Part shown: positions 9,040-17,288 of the stretch, piece by piece
Layout of the letters: each line of letters begins with the position of its first letter
Numbering within the stretch: the stretch's first letter is position 1
From: CAIWHR01 sp963843595
GTDB taxonomy: Bacteria > Pseudomonadota > Gammaproteobacteria > Burkholderiales > Casimicrobiaceae
Length of the DNA stretch: 64,000 bases
Direction of reading: 5' to 3'
Assembly: GCA_963843595.1 (NCBI GenBank)
Contig: CAWJLG010000015.1
Location: 496,001-560,000, forward strand
The notes under the pieces: generated by a model
Told to the model about the DNA's origin: nothing
The model's database searches: none
The model's input: the letters and a program-made list of their open reading frames with translations, nothing else
Position numbers and translations under genes: made by a program

Positions 9040-9153
9040 GCGGTGCGCTCTGCCGACGCCGACCCTTTCGCCGATTCGCAGCCGGTCATGCCCTGGGTTG
9101 CGGCCTGCCCGGCGAGCGGCGATGGGGCCGCCCGGGTCAGTCGCGCGCCGGGG

Positions 9154-9193
9154 AACCTAGCCTATTGAATAGGTTCGCAAATTCTGGCATCAT
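9154..9193 (+). promoter_or_regulatory. Predicted promoter with overlapping inverted repeat upstream of rpsF operon
   Basis: A sigma-70-like promoter, TTGAAT (9165-9170), 17-base spacer, CATCAT (9188-9193), precedes the rpsF start by about 85 bases. The -35 hexamer lies inside two nested inverted repeats: CCTATT-G-AATAGG (9161-9173) and AACCTA...TAGGTT (9154-9175). The repeat could end upstream transcription or bind a regulator at the -35. Between 9040 and 9279 I see nothing else convincing. Confidence 0.45.
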
Positions 9194-9279
9194 TCTTGGT
9201 TCCCTTGCCTCACCCGCCGCAGACGGGGAGGCCATCGGCGGCCCTGGCGCCGCCCAACTGCCCACAAGGAGCGTTCTGC

Positions 9280-9768
9280 ATGCGTCACTACGAAGTCGTA
9301 TTCATCGTGCACCCCGATCAGAGCGAGCAGGTGCCCGCGATGATCGAGCGGTACCGCACGACCATCACCGGCAAGAACGGCCGGATCCACCGCCTCGAAG
9401 ACTGGGGCCGCCGGCAGATGGCCTACCCCATCGCCAAGCTGCACAAGGCGCACTACGTGCTGATGAACATCGAGATCGACCAGGAAACTCTGGATGAGCT
9501 CGAGCACGCGTTCAAGTTCAACGATGCCGTGCTGCGCCACCTGATCGTCGCGATGAACGAGGCCGTGGTCACGCCGTCGCCGATGATGCGCGAGGAGAAG
9601 GCGCGGCCCGCCCGTGACGGCGAGCGCGGTGATCGTGGCGATCGCGGTGATCGAGGTGATCGAGGTGATCGAGGTGATCGTGGCGATCGTGGCGATCGTG
9701 GCGAGCGCCCACCGCGTTCGGCGAGCGCCGAGGCGCCGCCGGCTCCGGCCGCCGCGGCATCGGAATAG
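9280..9768 (+). CDS. rpsF: 30S ribosomal protein S6 with Gly-Asp-Arg repeat tail
   Basis: 162 residues from ATG 9280 (MRHYEVVFIVHPDQSEQV), preceded by AAGGAG at 9266-9271. The S6 core covers about residues 1-105, with LEDWGRRQMAYPI (residues 33-45) as the S18-contacting signature. S6 binds S18 on the small-subunit platform. The C-terminal tail is extended: after PMMREEKARPARD it has ten consecutive G-x-R triplets (GER, eight GDR, GER), then a Ser/Ala/Pro-rich end. First gene of the conserved rpsF-priB-rpsR-rplI operon. Confidence 0.97.
   Translation: MRHYEVVFIVHPDQSEQVPAMIERYRTTITGKNGRIHRLEDWGRRQMAYPIAKLHKAHYVLMNIEIDQETLDELEHAFKFNDAVLRHLIVAMNEAVVTPSPMMREEKARPARDGERGDRGDRGDRGDRGDRGDRGDRGDRGERPPRSASAEAPPAPAAAASE
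9619..9708 (+). repeat. Tandem 9-bp repeat coding the GDR tail of S6
   Basis: Ten in-frame copies of a 9-base unit close to GGTGATCGT. The first and last encode Gly-Glu-Arg and the middle eight Gly-Asp-Arg. Third-position variation (ggt/ggc, cgt/cgc/cga) shows the copies are not all recent, but the central units are nearly identical. Copy number is likely to vary between strains by slippage without breaking the frame. Confidence 0.9.
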
Positions 9769-9795
9769 CGCAGCGACCGCAGCCCGGCGAGCCCC

Positions 9796-10104
9796 GTGCA
9801 CGGCGCGAACCGGCTGGTGCTCGACGCGATGCTCTGCGAACGCGGCGACCTGCGCTACACCCCGGCCGGCATCCCGGCGCTGGAATGCGTGCTGAAACAC
9901 GCGTCGGTCCAGCCCGAAGCCGGCGGCCAGCGCAACGTCGAATGCGAACTCGCGGCGGTGGCCTTCGGAGAACCGGCGAAACGGCTCTCCGGCGTGCCGA
10001 ACGGAACGTCAGTGCGCTGCAAGGGATTCCTTGCCCGTCGTTACCGGACCGGCATCACCGTCGCGCTGCATGTGAACGAATTCGAACTGTTGGAAGGAAA
10101 CTGA
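9796..10104 (+). CDS. priB: Primosomal replication protein N (PriB)
   Basis: 102 residues from GTG 9796. A single OB-fold protein that binds ssDNA and links PriA to DnaT/DnaB at restarting forks. Family motifs RYTPAGIPALECVLKH (residues about 20-35) and the C-terminal HVNEFELLE are clear. It lies between rpsF and rpsR, its conserved place in beta- and gammaproteobacteria, and its stop is one base before the rpsR start, which argues for translational coupling. Confidence 0.93.
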   Translation: MHGANRLVLDAMLCERGDLRYTPAGIPALECVLKHASVQPEAGGQRNVECELAAVAFGEPAKRLSGVPNGTSVRCKGFLARRYRTGITVALHVNEFELLEGN

Positions 10105-10105
10105 A

Positions 10106-10387
10106 ATGCCCCGTCCCCAAGGAAGGTTTGGCAAGAAGAAGGATGGCAAGAAGCGCGAGCGTGGCAACAGCCTGTTCAAGCGCAAGAAGTTCTGCCGTTT
10201 CACCGCCGAAGGCGTCAAGGAAATCGACTACAAGGACATCGACGTCCTGAAGGACTTCGTCCAGGAAAACGGCAAGATCATGCCGGCGCGGATCACGGGC
10301 ACCAAGGCCCGCTATCAGCGTCAGCTCGGCACCGCGATCAAGCGTGCGCGCTACCTCGCGCTCCTGCCGTACACCGATCTGCACTGA
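10106..10387 (+). CDS. rpsR: 30S ribosomal protein S18
   Basis: 93 residues. S18 pairs with S6 on the 30S platform. The basic N-terminus (RPQGRFGKKKDGKKRERG) precedes the conserved core with KFCRFTAEGVKEIDYKD and GTKARYQRQLGTAIKRAR. Start ATG 10106 with GGAAGGAAAC just upstream. Located one base after priB and 13 bases before rplI. Confidence 0.97.
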   Translation: MPRPQGRFGKKKDGKKRERGNSLFKRKKFCRFTAEGVKEIDYKDIDVLKDFVQENGKIMPARITGTKARYQRQLGTAIKRARYLALLPYTDLH

Positions 10388-10400
10388 GCCGGAGACCGAC

Positions 10401-10862
10401 ATGCAGATCATCCTCCTCGAGAAGGTCGCCAACGTCGGCAACCTGGGCGACGTCGTCAAGGTCAGGCAGGGCTTTGCCCGCAACTACCTGATCCCGCAGG
10501 GCAAGGCAAAGCGTGCTACGCCCGAGAACATCAAGCTGCTCGAAGCCAAGCGCGCCGAACTCGAAGCCGCCGCGGCCGAAAAGCTCGTGGCTGCGCAGGC
10601 GCAGGCCGAGAAGCTCGAAGGCCTGACCGTCCAGATCACGCAGAAGGCCGGCGTCGACGGCCGGCTGTTCGGCTCGGTCGGCAACGTCGACATCGTCGAC
10701 GCGCTGAAGGCCCAGGGATTCACGGTCGAGAAGGCCGCAGTCCGGATGCCGGCGGGCCCGCTGAAGCAGGTCGGCGACTACCCGCTGGTCGTCGCGCTGC
10801 ACACCGACGTGACGGCGAACATCACCGTCAGCGTTCTGGGCGATACGTCGACCGGCGGCTGA
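10401..10862 (+). CDS. rplI: 50S ribosomal protein L9
   Basis: 153 residues from ATG 10401 (MQIILLEKVANVGNLGDVVKV), with GGAGA at 10391-10395. The N-terminal rRNA-binding domain contains the L9 signature G-x2-V-x-V-K-x-G-F/Y-A-R-N-x-L. A long central helix (residues about 42-75, Ala/Glu/Lys-rich) leads to the C-terminal domain with GRLFGSVGNVDI. Normal length. Last gene before an intrinsic terminator. Confidence 0.97.
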   Translation: MQIILLEKVANVGNLGDVVKVRQGFARNYLIPQGKAKRATPENIKLLEAKRAELEAAAAEKLVAAQAQAEKLEGLTVQITQKAGVDGRLFGSVGNVDIVDALKAQGFTVEKAAVRMPAGPLKQVGDYPLVVALHTDVTANITVSVLGDTSTGG

Positions 10863-10894
10863 CCGCACGGCCCGTCGCCGGGCGAGCGCGGAGA

Positions 10895-10920
10895 GGGGGC
10901 CGGCAACGGCCCCTTTTTCT
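10895..10920 (+). terminator. Intrinsic terminator of rpsF-priB-rpsR-rplI operon
   Basis: GGGGCC (10896-10901), six-base loop, GGCCCC (10908-10913), followed directly by five T, C and two T. It begins 33 bases after the rplI stop and ends about 44 bases before dnaB, so dnaB is probably expressed from its own promoter or by read-through. Confidence 0.85.
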
Positions 10921-10964
10921 TCATCCGGCGCAGTAGAATCAACCTTCCCCCGACACCCGCCGCC

Positions 10965-12332
10965 ATGCCCGACGATCCCCTGGTCGATGCGCTGAAGCTC
11001 CCCCCGCATTCGCTGGAAGCGGAGCAATCGGTGCTCGGCGGACTGCTGCTGGAGAACGACGCGGTCGACCGGATCGGCGATGCGATCGCCGATGCCGATT
11101 TCTACAGTGAAGCCCACCGGATCGTCTACCAGCACATCGTCCGGCTGATCAGCGAGGGCAAGCCCGCCGACGTCGTCACGGTGTCCGAGTCGCTCGCATC
11201 GACGCAGAAGCTCGACTATGTCGGCGGCCTCGCCTATCTCGGCGCGCTGGTGCAGAACGTTCCGACCGCGGCCAATATCCGGCACTACGCGGCCATCGTC
11301 CGCGAACGCTCGATCCTGCGCCAGCTCGCGGCGACCGCCGGCGAGATCGCGGAGACCGCCTACAACCCGCTCGGCCGCAGCGCCAAGGAGATTCTCGATC
11401 AGGCCGAGGCGAAGGTGCTCCATATCGCCGAGCAGGGCGCGCGCGGGCAGGCGGTGTTCGCCGAGATCGGCAAGCTGCTGGCCGAGGTCGTCGATCGCAT
11501 CGAAATCCTGTTCAACCGCGACGATCCGTCCGACGTCACCGGCGTGCCGACCGGATTCTCGGATCTCGACCGGATGACGTCCGGACTGCAGCCGGGCGAT
11601 CTCATCGTCGTCGCCGGACGTCCGTCGATGGGCAAGACCGCCTTCGCGCTCAATGTCGGCGAGCACGTCGCGCTGAAGGCCGGCATGCCGGTCGCCGTGT
11701 TCTCGATGGAAATGGGCGCGCAGCAGCTCGCGCTGCGGCTCATCGGCTCGGTCGGCCGGCTCGATCAGCACAAGCTGCGTACGGGCCGTCTCGCCAACGA
11801 GGACTGGGAGAAGCTGACGGTGGCGCTGGGCCAGCTCAACGATGCCCCGATCCTGATCGACGAGACCCCTGCGCTCAACGCGATCGAAGTGCGCTCGCGC
11901 GCCCGGCGCCTGCAGAAGCAGTACGGCAAGCTCGGCCTCGTCATCGTCGACTACCTGCAGCTGATGCAGGCATCGACCACCGGCGAGAACCGCGCGACGG
12001 AAATCTCCGAGATCTCGCGCGCCATGAAATCGCTGGCCAAGGAGCTCAAGGTCCCGGTGATGGCGCTGTCGCAGCTCAACCGGTCGCTCGAGCAGCGCCC
12101 GAACAAGCGGCCGGTGATGTCGGACCTGCGCGAGTCCGGCGCCATCGAACAGGACGCCGACGTGATCGTGTTCATCTACCGCGACGAGGTCTACAACGCC
12201 GACACCCAGGACAAGGGTGTGGCCGAGATCATCATCGGCAAGCAGCGCAACGGACCCATCGGCACTGTGCGCCTGACCTTCCTCGGCGAGTACACGCGCT
12301 TCGAGAATTTCGCGGCGCCGGGGAGCTACTAA
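10965..12332 (+). CDS. dnaB: Replicative DNA helicase DnaB
   Basis: 455 residues. The N-terminal primase-binding domain (PPHSLEAEQSVLGGLL) is followed by the RecA-like helicase core with Walker A GRPSMGKTAFALN (about residue 218), Walker B LVIVDYLQLM, motif H4 SDLRESGAIEQDADVI and the C-terminal arginine-finger region. It forms the hexameric 5'-3' fork helicase. No intein or insertion. Position after rplI is the standard order in this lineage, and no alr follows. Confidence 0.97.
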   Translation: MPDDPLVDALKLPPHSLEAEQSVLGGLLLENDAVDRIGDAIADADFYSEAHRIVYQHIVRLISEGKPADVVTVSESLASTQKLDYVGGLAYLGALVQNVPTAANIRHYAAIVRERSILRQLAATAGEIAETAYNPLGRSAKEILDQAEAKVLHIAEQGARGQAVFAEIGKLLAEVVDRIEILFNRDDPSDVTGVPTGFSDLDRMTSGLQPGDLIVVAGRPSMGKTAFALNVGEHVALKAGMPVAVFSMEMGAQQLALRLIGSVGRLDQHKLRTGRLANEDWEKLTVALGQLNDAPILIDETPALNAIEVRSRARRLQKQYGKLGLVIVDYLQLMQASTTGENRATEISEISRAMKSLAKELKVPVMALSQLNRSLEQRPNKRPVMSDLRESGAIEQDADVIVFIYRDEVYNADTQDKGVAEIIIGKQRNGPIGTVRLTFLGEYTRFENFAAPGSY

Positions 12333-12350
12333 CTGGACCACGCCAGCGGA

Positions 12351-13235
12351 TTGCCGGTGCCGGCGTCGCGCAACGCGCCGTGCCCCTGCGGCAGCGGCAG
12401 ACGCTACAAGGATTGCCACGGCGCGCTGCCGGCGGCACCGGCGGCGGATCCGGTCGCGGTCCGGGTCGCCGCCACGCTTGCCGACGCCCTTCGTCACCAG
12501 AAGACCGGACGGCTGCGCGAGGCGGCGCACGCTTACGCGCAGGTGCTCGCGGACGCGCCTGACCAGTTCGACGCGTTGCACATGCTCGGCGTCGTTCACT
12601 TTCAGCTGGGCGAGTTCGACCGCGCATTGCCGCTGATCGCGCGTGCCCACGCGTTGCGGCCGGATCTCGCGGAGCCGCGGAAGAACCTGGCGCTGGTCGA
12701 GGGCGCGATCGAGCGTCGGAGCGCGGAACGCGAGCTCTGCCGCGCCGTGCTGCCGCGGCTGGCCGGGTTGTGCGAGCCCGTGACACCGGGTGCTGCGCCG
12801 GGTAGGGTCGGCCGCCTGTCGCTCGTGCTGCCGCGCGTCGCCGATGCCGAAACGATCGCGGCCGCGGCACGCTTCGCGACGATGGCGCCTTCGGCTGCCC
12901 TGGAAGTGTGGCGCGAGGGGGGCAACCGAGACGGCGTTCCGGAAGCGATGACGGTGCGGACGCTCGATCCCGCGGCGGGGCTGCATCCGCGTGGCGCCAT
13001 GGTGGTTGCGTGCGGTGCTTTGCCCCTGCTCGGCGGATGGCTCGATGCCGCGACGCCCGCGCGCGTCGGCTGGCTCGTCGTCCGCGACGAGCCCGGCGTC
13101 GCGCTGGATCGGCTGCGCGAGCTTTCCGGCGAAGGCCGCAATCGCGTTGCGCTCTATTACGCCGACGCTGCGCTCGCCGCTGCGTGGCCGCTGCCCGGCG
13201 TGGTCCTCGGTCCGGCACCGGCGACGACCGCATGA
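12351..13235 (+). CDS. SEC-C motif and TPR protein, first gene of a glycosylation operon
   Basis: 294 residues from TTG 12351; an in-frame GTG at 12357 is an alternative. The N-terminus carries the SEC-C zinc motif CPCGSGRRYKDCHG (C-x-C-x8-C-H), the metal-binding end otherwise found on SecA. It is followed by two to three TPR-like helices (FDALHMLGVVHFQLGEFDRA). The C-terminal half (from about residue 150) has a Rossmann-like pattern but no clear GT-A motifs, and I cannot assign it. The start is 18 bases after dnaB. Its stop overlaps the next start (ATGA). The first 130 residues are paralogous to the start of the gene at 15237. Confidence 0.75.
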   Translation: MPVPASRNAPCPCGSGRRYKDCHGALPAAPAADPVAVRVAATLADALRHQKTGRLREAAHAYAQVLADAPDQFDALHMLGVVHFQLGEFDRALPLIARAHALRPDLAEPRKNLALVEGAIERRSAERELCRAVLPRLAGLCEPVTPGAAPGRVGRLSLVLPRVADAETIAAAARFATMAPSAALEVWREGGNRDGVPEAMTVRTLDPAAGLHPRGAMVVACGALPLLGGWLDAATPARVGWLVVRDEPGVALDRLRELSGEGRNRVALYYADAALAAAWPLPGVVLGPAPATTA

Positions 13236-15244
13236 GCACGCAGACCGGCCCGACGCAGGCGTCCGGCGACGTGCGCATCATCGCCTTCTATCTGCCCCAG
13301 TTCCATCCCATTCCGGAGAACGACCGCTGGTGGGGCGAGGGTTTCACCGAGTGGACGAATGTCCGGCGTGCACGGCCGAATTTCGAAGGTCACTACCAGC
13401 CCCACGTTCCAGCCGAGCTCGGCTATTACGACCTGCGCGATTCCGACGCGCGTGAGCGACAGGCAACGCTCGCGCGTGAGCACGGCGTCGACGGGTTCTG
13501 CTACTACTATTACTGGTTCAACGGCAAGCGATTGCTCGAGCAGCCACTCGACGCCGTGCTCGCCAGCGGCCGCCCTGACTTCCCCTTCTGCGTGTGCTGG
13601 GCCAACGAGAACTGGACCCGTCGCTGGGACGGCCTCGACCACGAGATCCTGATCGGCCAGAGCTACTCGCCCGAGGACAGCCTCGCCTTCATCCGCGCAC
13701 TCGTGCCCGTGTTCGCCGATCGACGCTACATCCGCGTCGACGGGCGGCCTTTGCTCATCGTCTACAAACCCGACGTCATTCCCGATCTCGCGCGAACGGC
13801 CGCGGTGTGGCGCGAGGAGTGCGTCCGTGCCGGAGTCGGCGATCCCTATCTCTGCGTGGCCTGGGCCTCCTGGCAGGGCGATCCGCGCGTCTACGGCTTC
13901 GACGCCGCAGTCGAGTTCCCACCGCACGGCACCGCGGCGGAGAACCTGACGCCGCATACGGCGATCATCAACCCCGCGTTCGAGGGACTGGTCCTGAGCT
14001 ACCGCAACTACGTCGCCCAGTTGATGATGCGCCCACGACCGGACTTCACGCTGTTCCGAACGGTGATTCCGGCGTGGGACAACACGGCTCGCCGGCAGGA
14101 CCGCGGCACGACGTTCGTCGGCTCCTCGCCCGAGGTGTTCGGGTACTGGCTCGAGCGTGTCCTCGCCCAGACCAGACTGCGCCATCGCGGCGACGAGCGC
14201 CTGGTGTTCGTCAACGCGTGGAACGAGTGGGGCGAGGGATGCCACCTCGAGCCGGACGCGCGTTACGGGCGGCAATACCTCGAGGCCGCCCGCGACGCGC
14301 GCGCCGTCGGACCCGAGCGCAGACCGCTGCGACCCGCGTTCGCCGTCGTCCGGCGCGACACGGCTGCTCTCGTCGCCGATGGAGCGCTCGCGATCGAATG
14401 TTTCGGGGGTGCACCGTCGGCTGCGCCGCCAAGTCCGCGCGTCTCCGTCGTGATGCCGTTCTACAACCACGCGCGGTATCTCGGACGCGCGCTTGCATCC
14501 CTCGCCGGGCAAACGCTGCGTCCTGCCGAACTGGTCGCCGTCGACGACGGTTCCGGCGACGACAGCGCGGCGATCGTCTCTGCATTCGCCCGGAGCGCTC
14601 CATTTCCGGTCACGCTGGTCCGGCAGCGGAATGCCGGTGCCGACGTCGCCATCAACCGGGGCCTCGCGCTCGCACGCGAGTCGACGCTGGCGCTGATCAA
14701 CTCCGACGATGTCTATGCGCCCGAGCGGCTCGCACGATTGACGGCGGTGCTCGACGCCGACACCCTTCTCGCCTTTTCCGACACGGACCTCATCGATGAC
14801 GCCGACGCGCCGGCCGACGGCGCGTATGCGCGCCGGCTGCGCGAGCGAATCGACGCGGCCGCCACTTCGCCTGACCTGTTGTCTGCGCTCGTCGCGCACA
14901 ATGTCTCGACGTCCACGGGCAATCTCGTGTTTCGGCGCGCGCTGCTCGACGCCATCGGCGGGTTCGCGCCGATGGCGATGTGCCACGATTGGGATTTCCT
15001 GCTGGCCGCGACTTACGCCACCCGCATCGCCTTCGTCCGCGAGCGGCTCTATCGCTACCGGCTCCACGATGCGAACGCGTTCGGCGGCCTCGCGCTCGCG
15101 GGGGCGCGCGAGAGCGAGCTGGTGCTCGACGCCTTCTTTTCCGGTCTCGATCGCCATCCGTGGTTGACCGGTGCGGCGCGTGCCGACTTCCTGGCGCGCG
15201 TGCGCGCGCTCGGCCTCGGCGGCTACCTTGCGCGCGATGGCTGA
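13232..15244 (+). CDS. WbsX/GH99-like domain fused to family 2 glycosyltransferase
   Basis: 670 residues from ATG 13232, overlapping the previous stop by four bases. Residues about 10-370 form a WbsX-type (GH99-like) domain: AFYLPQFHPIPENDRWWGEGFTEW, the aromatic run FCYYYYWFNGKRLLE, WANENWTRRWDG and FVNAWNEWGEGCHLEPD. Residues about 405-640 are a GT2 domain: VSVVMPFYNHARYL, VDDGSGDDSA, LINSDD (metal-binding DxD-type) and HDWDF. Such two-domain proteins occur in O-antigen and surface-glycan clusters. Probably cytoplasmic and acting on nucleotide sugars. Confidence 0.85.
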   Translation: MSTQTGPTQASGDVRIIAFYLPQFHPIPENDRWWGEGFTEWTNVRRARPNFEGHYQPHVPAELGYYDLRDSDARERQATLAREHGVDGFCYYYYWFNGKRLLEQPLDAVLASGRPDFPFCVCWANENWTRRWDGLDHEILIGQSYSPEDSLAFIRALVPVFADRRYIRVDGRPLLIVYKPDVIPDLARTAAVWREECVRAGVGDPYLCVAWASWQGDPRVYGFDAAVEFPPHGTAAENLTPHTAIINPAFEGLVLSYRNYVAQLMMRPRPDFTLFRTVIPAWDNTARRQDRGTTFVGSSPEVFGYWLERVLAQTRLRHRGDERLVFVNAWNEWGEGCHLEPDARYGRQYLEAARDARAVGPERRPLRPAFAVVRRDTAALVADGALAIECFGGAPSAAPPSPRVSVVMPFYNHARYLGRALASLAGQTLRPAELVAVDDGSGDDSAAIVSAFARSAPFPVTLVRQRNAGADVAINRGLALARESTLALINSDDVYAPERLARLTAVLDADTLLAFSDTDLIDDADAPADGAYARRLRERIDAAATSPDLLSALVAHNVSTSTGNLVFRRALLDAIGGFAPMAMCHDWDFLLAATYATRIAFVRERLYRYRLHDANAFGGLALAGARESELVLDAFFSGLDRHPWLTGAARADFLARVRALGLGGYLARDG

Positions 15245-17288
15245 CGGTGTCGAGCGCCCGGCGTCGCGCAATGCCGCCTGCCCCTGCGGCAGCGGCCGCC
15301 GGTACAAGGACTGCCACGGAGCGCTAGGCGGCGCGCCGCTCGCGCCGGACACGGTGGAATCGCCGGATCAGGTCCTCGCCGCGGCGCTCGCGGCGCAGCG
15401 AAGCGGACGCCTGGACGACGCGCGTCGGCGCTACGAGCAGATCCTTGCCCGGGAGCCGGCGCATTTCGACGCCCTGCACATGCTTGGCGTCATCCACTAT
15501 CAGCGCAGCGAACACGAGCGCGCACGCCGGCTGATTGCGCGCGCCTGCGCATTGCGCCCGGAGGTGGCCGATGCCCGCCGCAATCTGCGCCTGGTCGACA
15601 ACGCGCTTCGCCATGCAAACGCGGGGGCGGCGTACCGAGCATGGCTGGCGTTGCGCGAACCCGTCGCCAATGCGGCCCGTTCGCCGCTGTGGGCAGCGGT
15701 GGCGGCGCGCTCCGACGCGCCGCCGATTTCGTTGCTTCTGCCCACGTACAACACGCCCGGGCGTTGGCTCGCCCGCTGCATCGACAGCGTGCTGGCGCAG
15801 GTCTTTCCGCATTGGGAGCTGTGCATCGCGGACGACGCGTCGACGGACGCGGAGACCTGGCGCGTGATTGCCGAATACGCCGCCCGCGATGCGCGCATTC
15901 GGGCCATGCGCCGCGAAAGGAACGGCCACATCTCGGCCGCGACGAATTCGGCGCTGGCACTGGCGAGTTCGCCTTTCGTCGGGCTCCTCGATCACGACGA
16001 CGAATTGCCGGCCTGCGCGCTCGCGGAGATGGCGCTCGAGATCGCCGCGCATCCGGACGCCGTCCTGGTCTACAGCGATGAAGACAAGATCGACGAGCAC
16101 GGCCGTCGCTTCGAGCCGTACTTCAAGCCCGACTGGAACGAGACACTGATGCGGGCCCAGAACGCAGTGAGCCACCTCGGCGTCTATCGCACCGATGCGC
16201 TGCGCGCGGCCGGTGGCTTCCGCGAAGGCTACGAGGGTGCGCAGGACTGGGACGCAGCGCTGCGCGTCGCGGAACGCGCGTCGCCCGGCGCGATCCGGCA
16301 CGTTCCACGGATTCTCTATCACTGGCGGTCGCTGGCGAGTTCGACCGCGTCCTCGATGGACAGCAAGCGCTACGCGGCCGCCGCGCAGGAGCGCGTCGTG
16401 ACCGAACACTGTGCGCGGCGAGGGTTCGCCGTCAGCGTGACCCGCGTCGCCCATGGGTCCTTCATGCAATGCGACCCCGTCGGCGAGACCGCGAACGCCG
16501 CGACGCTCGTCGTGCTGCGGCGGCCGTGGGTGCCGCGCGACGGGTTGGCTGCCCGCTGGCAACGCTGGGCCGGTACCGTGGCGCGCGAGGTACTCATCGT
16601 CGACATCGATGATGACGCCGATCCGGCAGCCGGTGTCGACGAGCGTCCGGTGGCCCTGCCGGGTGACGGTGCGCGCGCGCTGAACTCGGCTGCGGCGTCG
16701 GCATCGGGGGAGGTCCTGGCCGTCGTCGATGGCGAGCTCGACCCGTGGACGGCCGATGGCCTCGAACTGCTCGTCCGGCACGCGCGGCAACCCGGGGTCG
16801 GCGCGGTCGGCGGCATTGCCGTCGAAGCTCAACGCTGCATCGCCGGGACCGGTTACATACTGGACCCGGTGGCCATTGCGGGATCGCCGTACGTCGGGGA
16901 GCCATGGGGATTCGTGGCGATGGGCGGCCGCAACTACGTTGTTCAGGAGATGACGGCGGTGCGGCTGGAGTGTCTGGCCGTTCGCCGCGCGCTGTGGCGG
17001 GAACTCGGCGGTCTCGACGCCGGGTTGACCCGGGCCTTTCACGACGTCGATTTCTGCCTGCGGGCGGCAGAGGCGGGGACGCGGCAGGTCTGGCATCCGG
17101 GCGTGGTGTTCGCCTGGCCGCGGCCGCTGCGCGCCGATGTGCTTGCGGACGCGCTGCGCCGCGAGGATCACGCCGATGCCGACGCGATGCGCCTGCGCTG
17201 GGGCGAGGCCCTGACCCGTGACGGTGCCTATAATCCCAACCTCGAGCCCGTCCCGCGGCTCTTCGATCTGGCGATGAATGCGCGATGA
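15237..17288 (+). CDS. SEC-C/TPR protein fused to family 2 glycosyltransferase
   Basis: 683 residues from ATG 15237, overlapping the previous gene by eight bases. Order: SEC-C zinc motif CPCGSGRRYKDCHG (residues about 16-29), TPR segment (RYEQILAREPAHFDALHMLG), then a GT2 domain from about residue 155 (ISLLLPTYNTP, ADDASTD, LLDHDDELP, DEDKID). A second, weaker GT-like region in the C-terminal third ends in DVDFCLRAAEAG. The SEC-C plus TPR part duplicates that of the gene at 12351. A zinc motif known from SecA in front of a glycosyltransferase suggests targeting near the translocon or ribosome, but that is inference. Confidence 0.8.
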   Translation: MADGVERPASRNAACPCGSGRRYKDCHGALGGAPLAPDTVESPDQVLAAALAAQRSGRLDDARRRYEQILAREPAHFDALHMLGVIHYQRSEHERARRLIARACALRPEVADARRNLRLVDNALRHANAGAAYRAWLALREPVANAARSPLWAAVAARSDAPPISLLLPTYNTPGRWLARCIDSVLAQVFPHWELCIADDASTDAETWRVIAEYAARDARIRAMRRERNGHISAATNSALALASSPFVGLLDHDDELPACALAEMALEIAAHPDAVLVYSDEDKIDEHGRRFEPYFKPDWNETLMRAQNAVSHLGVYRTDALRAAGGFREGYEGAQDWDAALRVAERASPGAIRHVPRILYHWRSLASSTASSMDSKRYAAAAQERVVTEHCARRGFAVSVTRVAHGSFMQCDPVGETANAATLVVLRRPWVPRDGLAARWQRWAGTVAREVLIVDIDDDADPAAGVDERPVALPGDGARALNSAAASASGEVLAVVDGELDPWTADGLELLVRHARQPGVGAVGGIAVEAQRCIAGTGYILDPVAIAGSPYVGEPWGFVAMGGRNYVVQEMTAVRLECLAVRRALWRELGGLDAGLTRAFHDVDFCLRAAEAGTRQVWHPGVVFAWPRPLRADVLADALRREDHADADAMRLRWGEALTRDGAYNPNLEPVPRLFDLAMNAR

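Noticed and set aside
9619..9708. Short regular repeats as a possible CRISPR or minisatellite
   Set aside because: Units are 9 bases, contiguous without spacers, and in frame inside rpsF, so they are a coding repeat.
10338..12986. 882-residue minus-strand ORF opposite rplI and dnaB
   Set aside because: Antisense shadow of GC-rich coding DNA; composition of Arg/Gly/Ala/Asp with no motif, and the plus strand encodes full-length L9 and DnaB.
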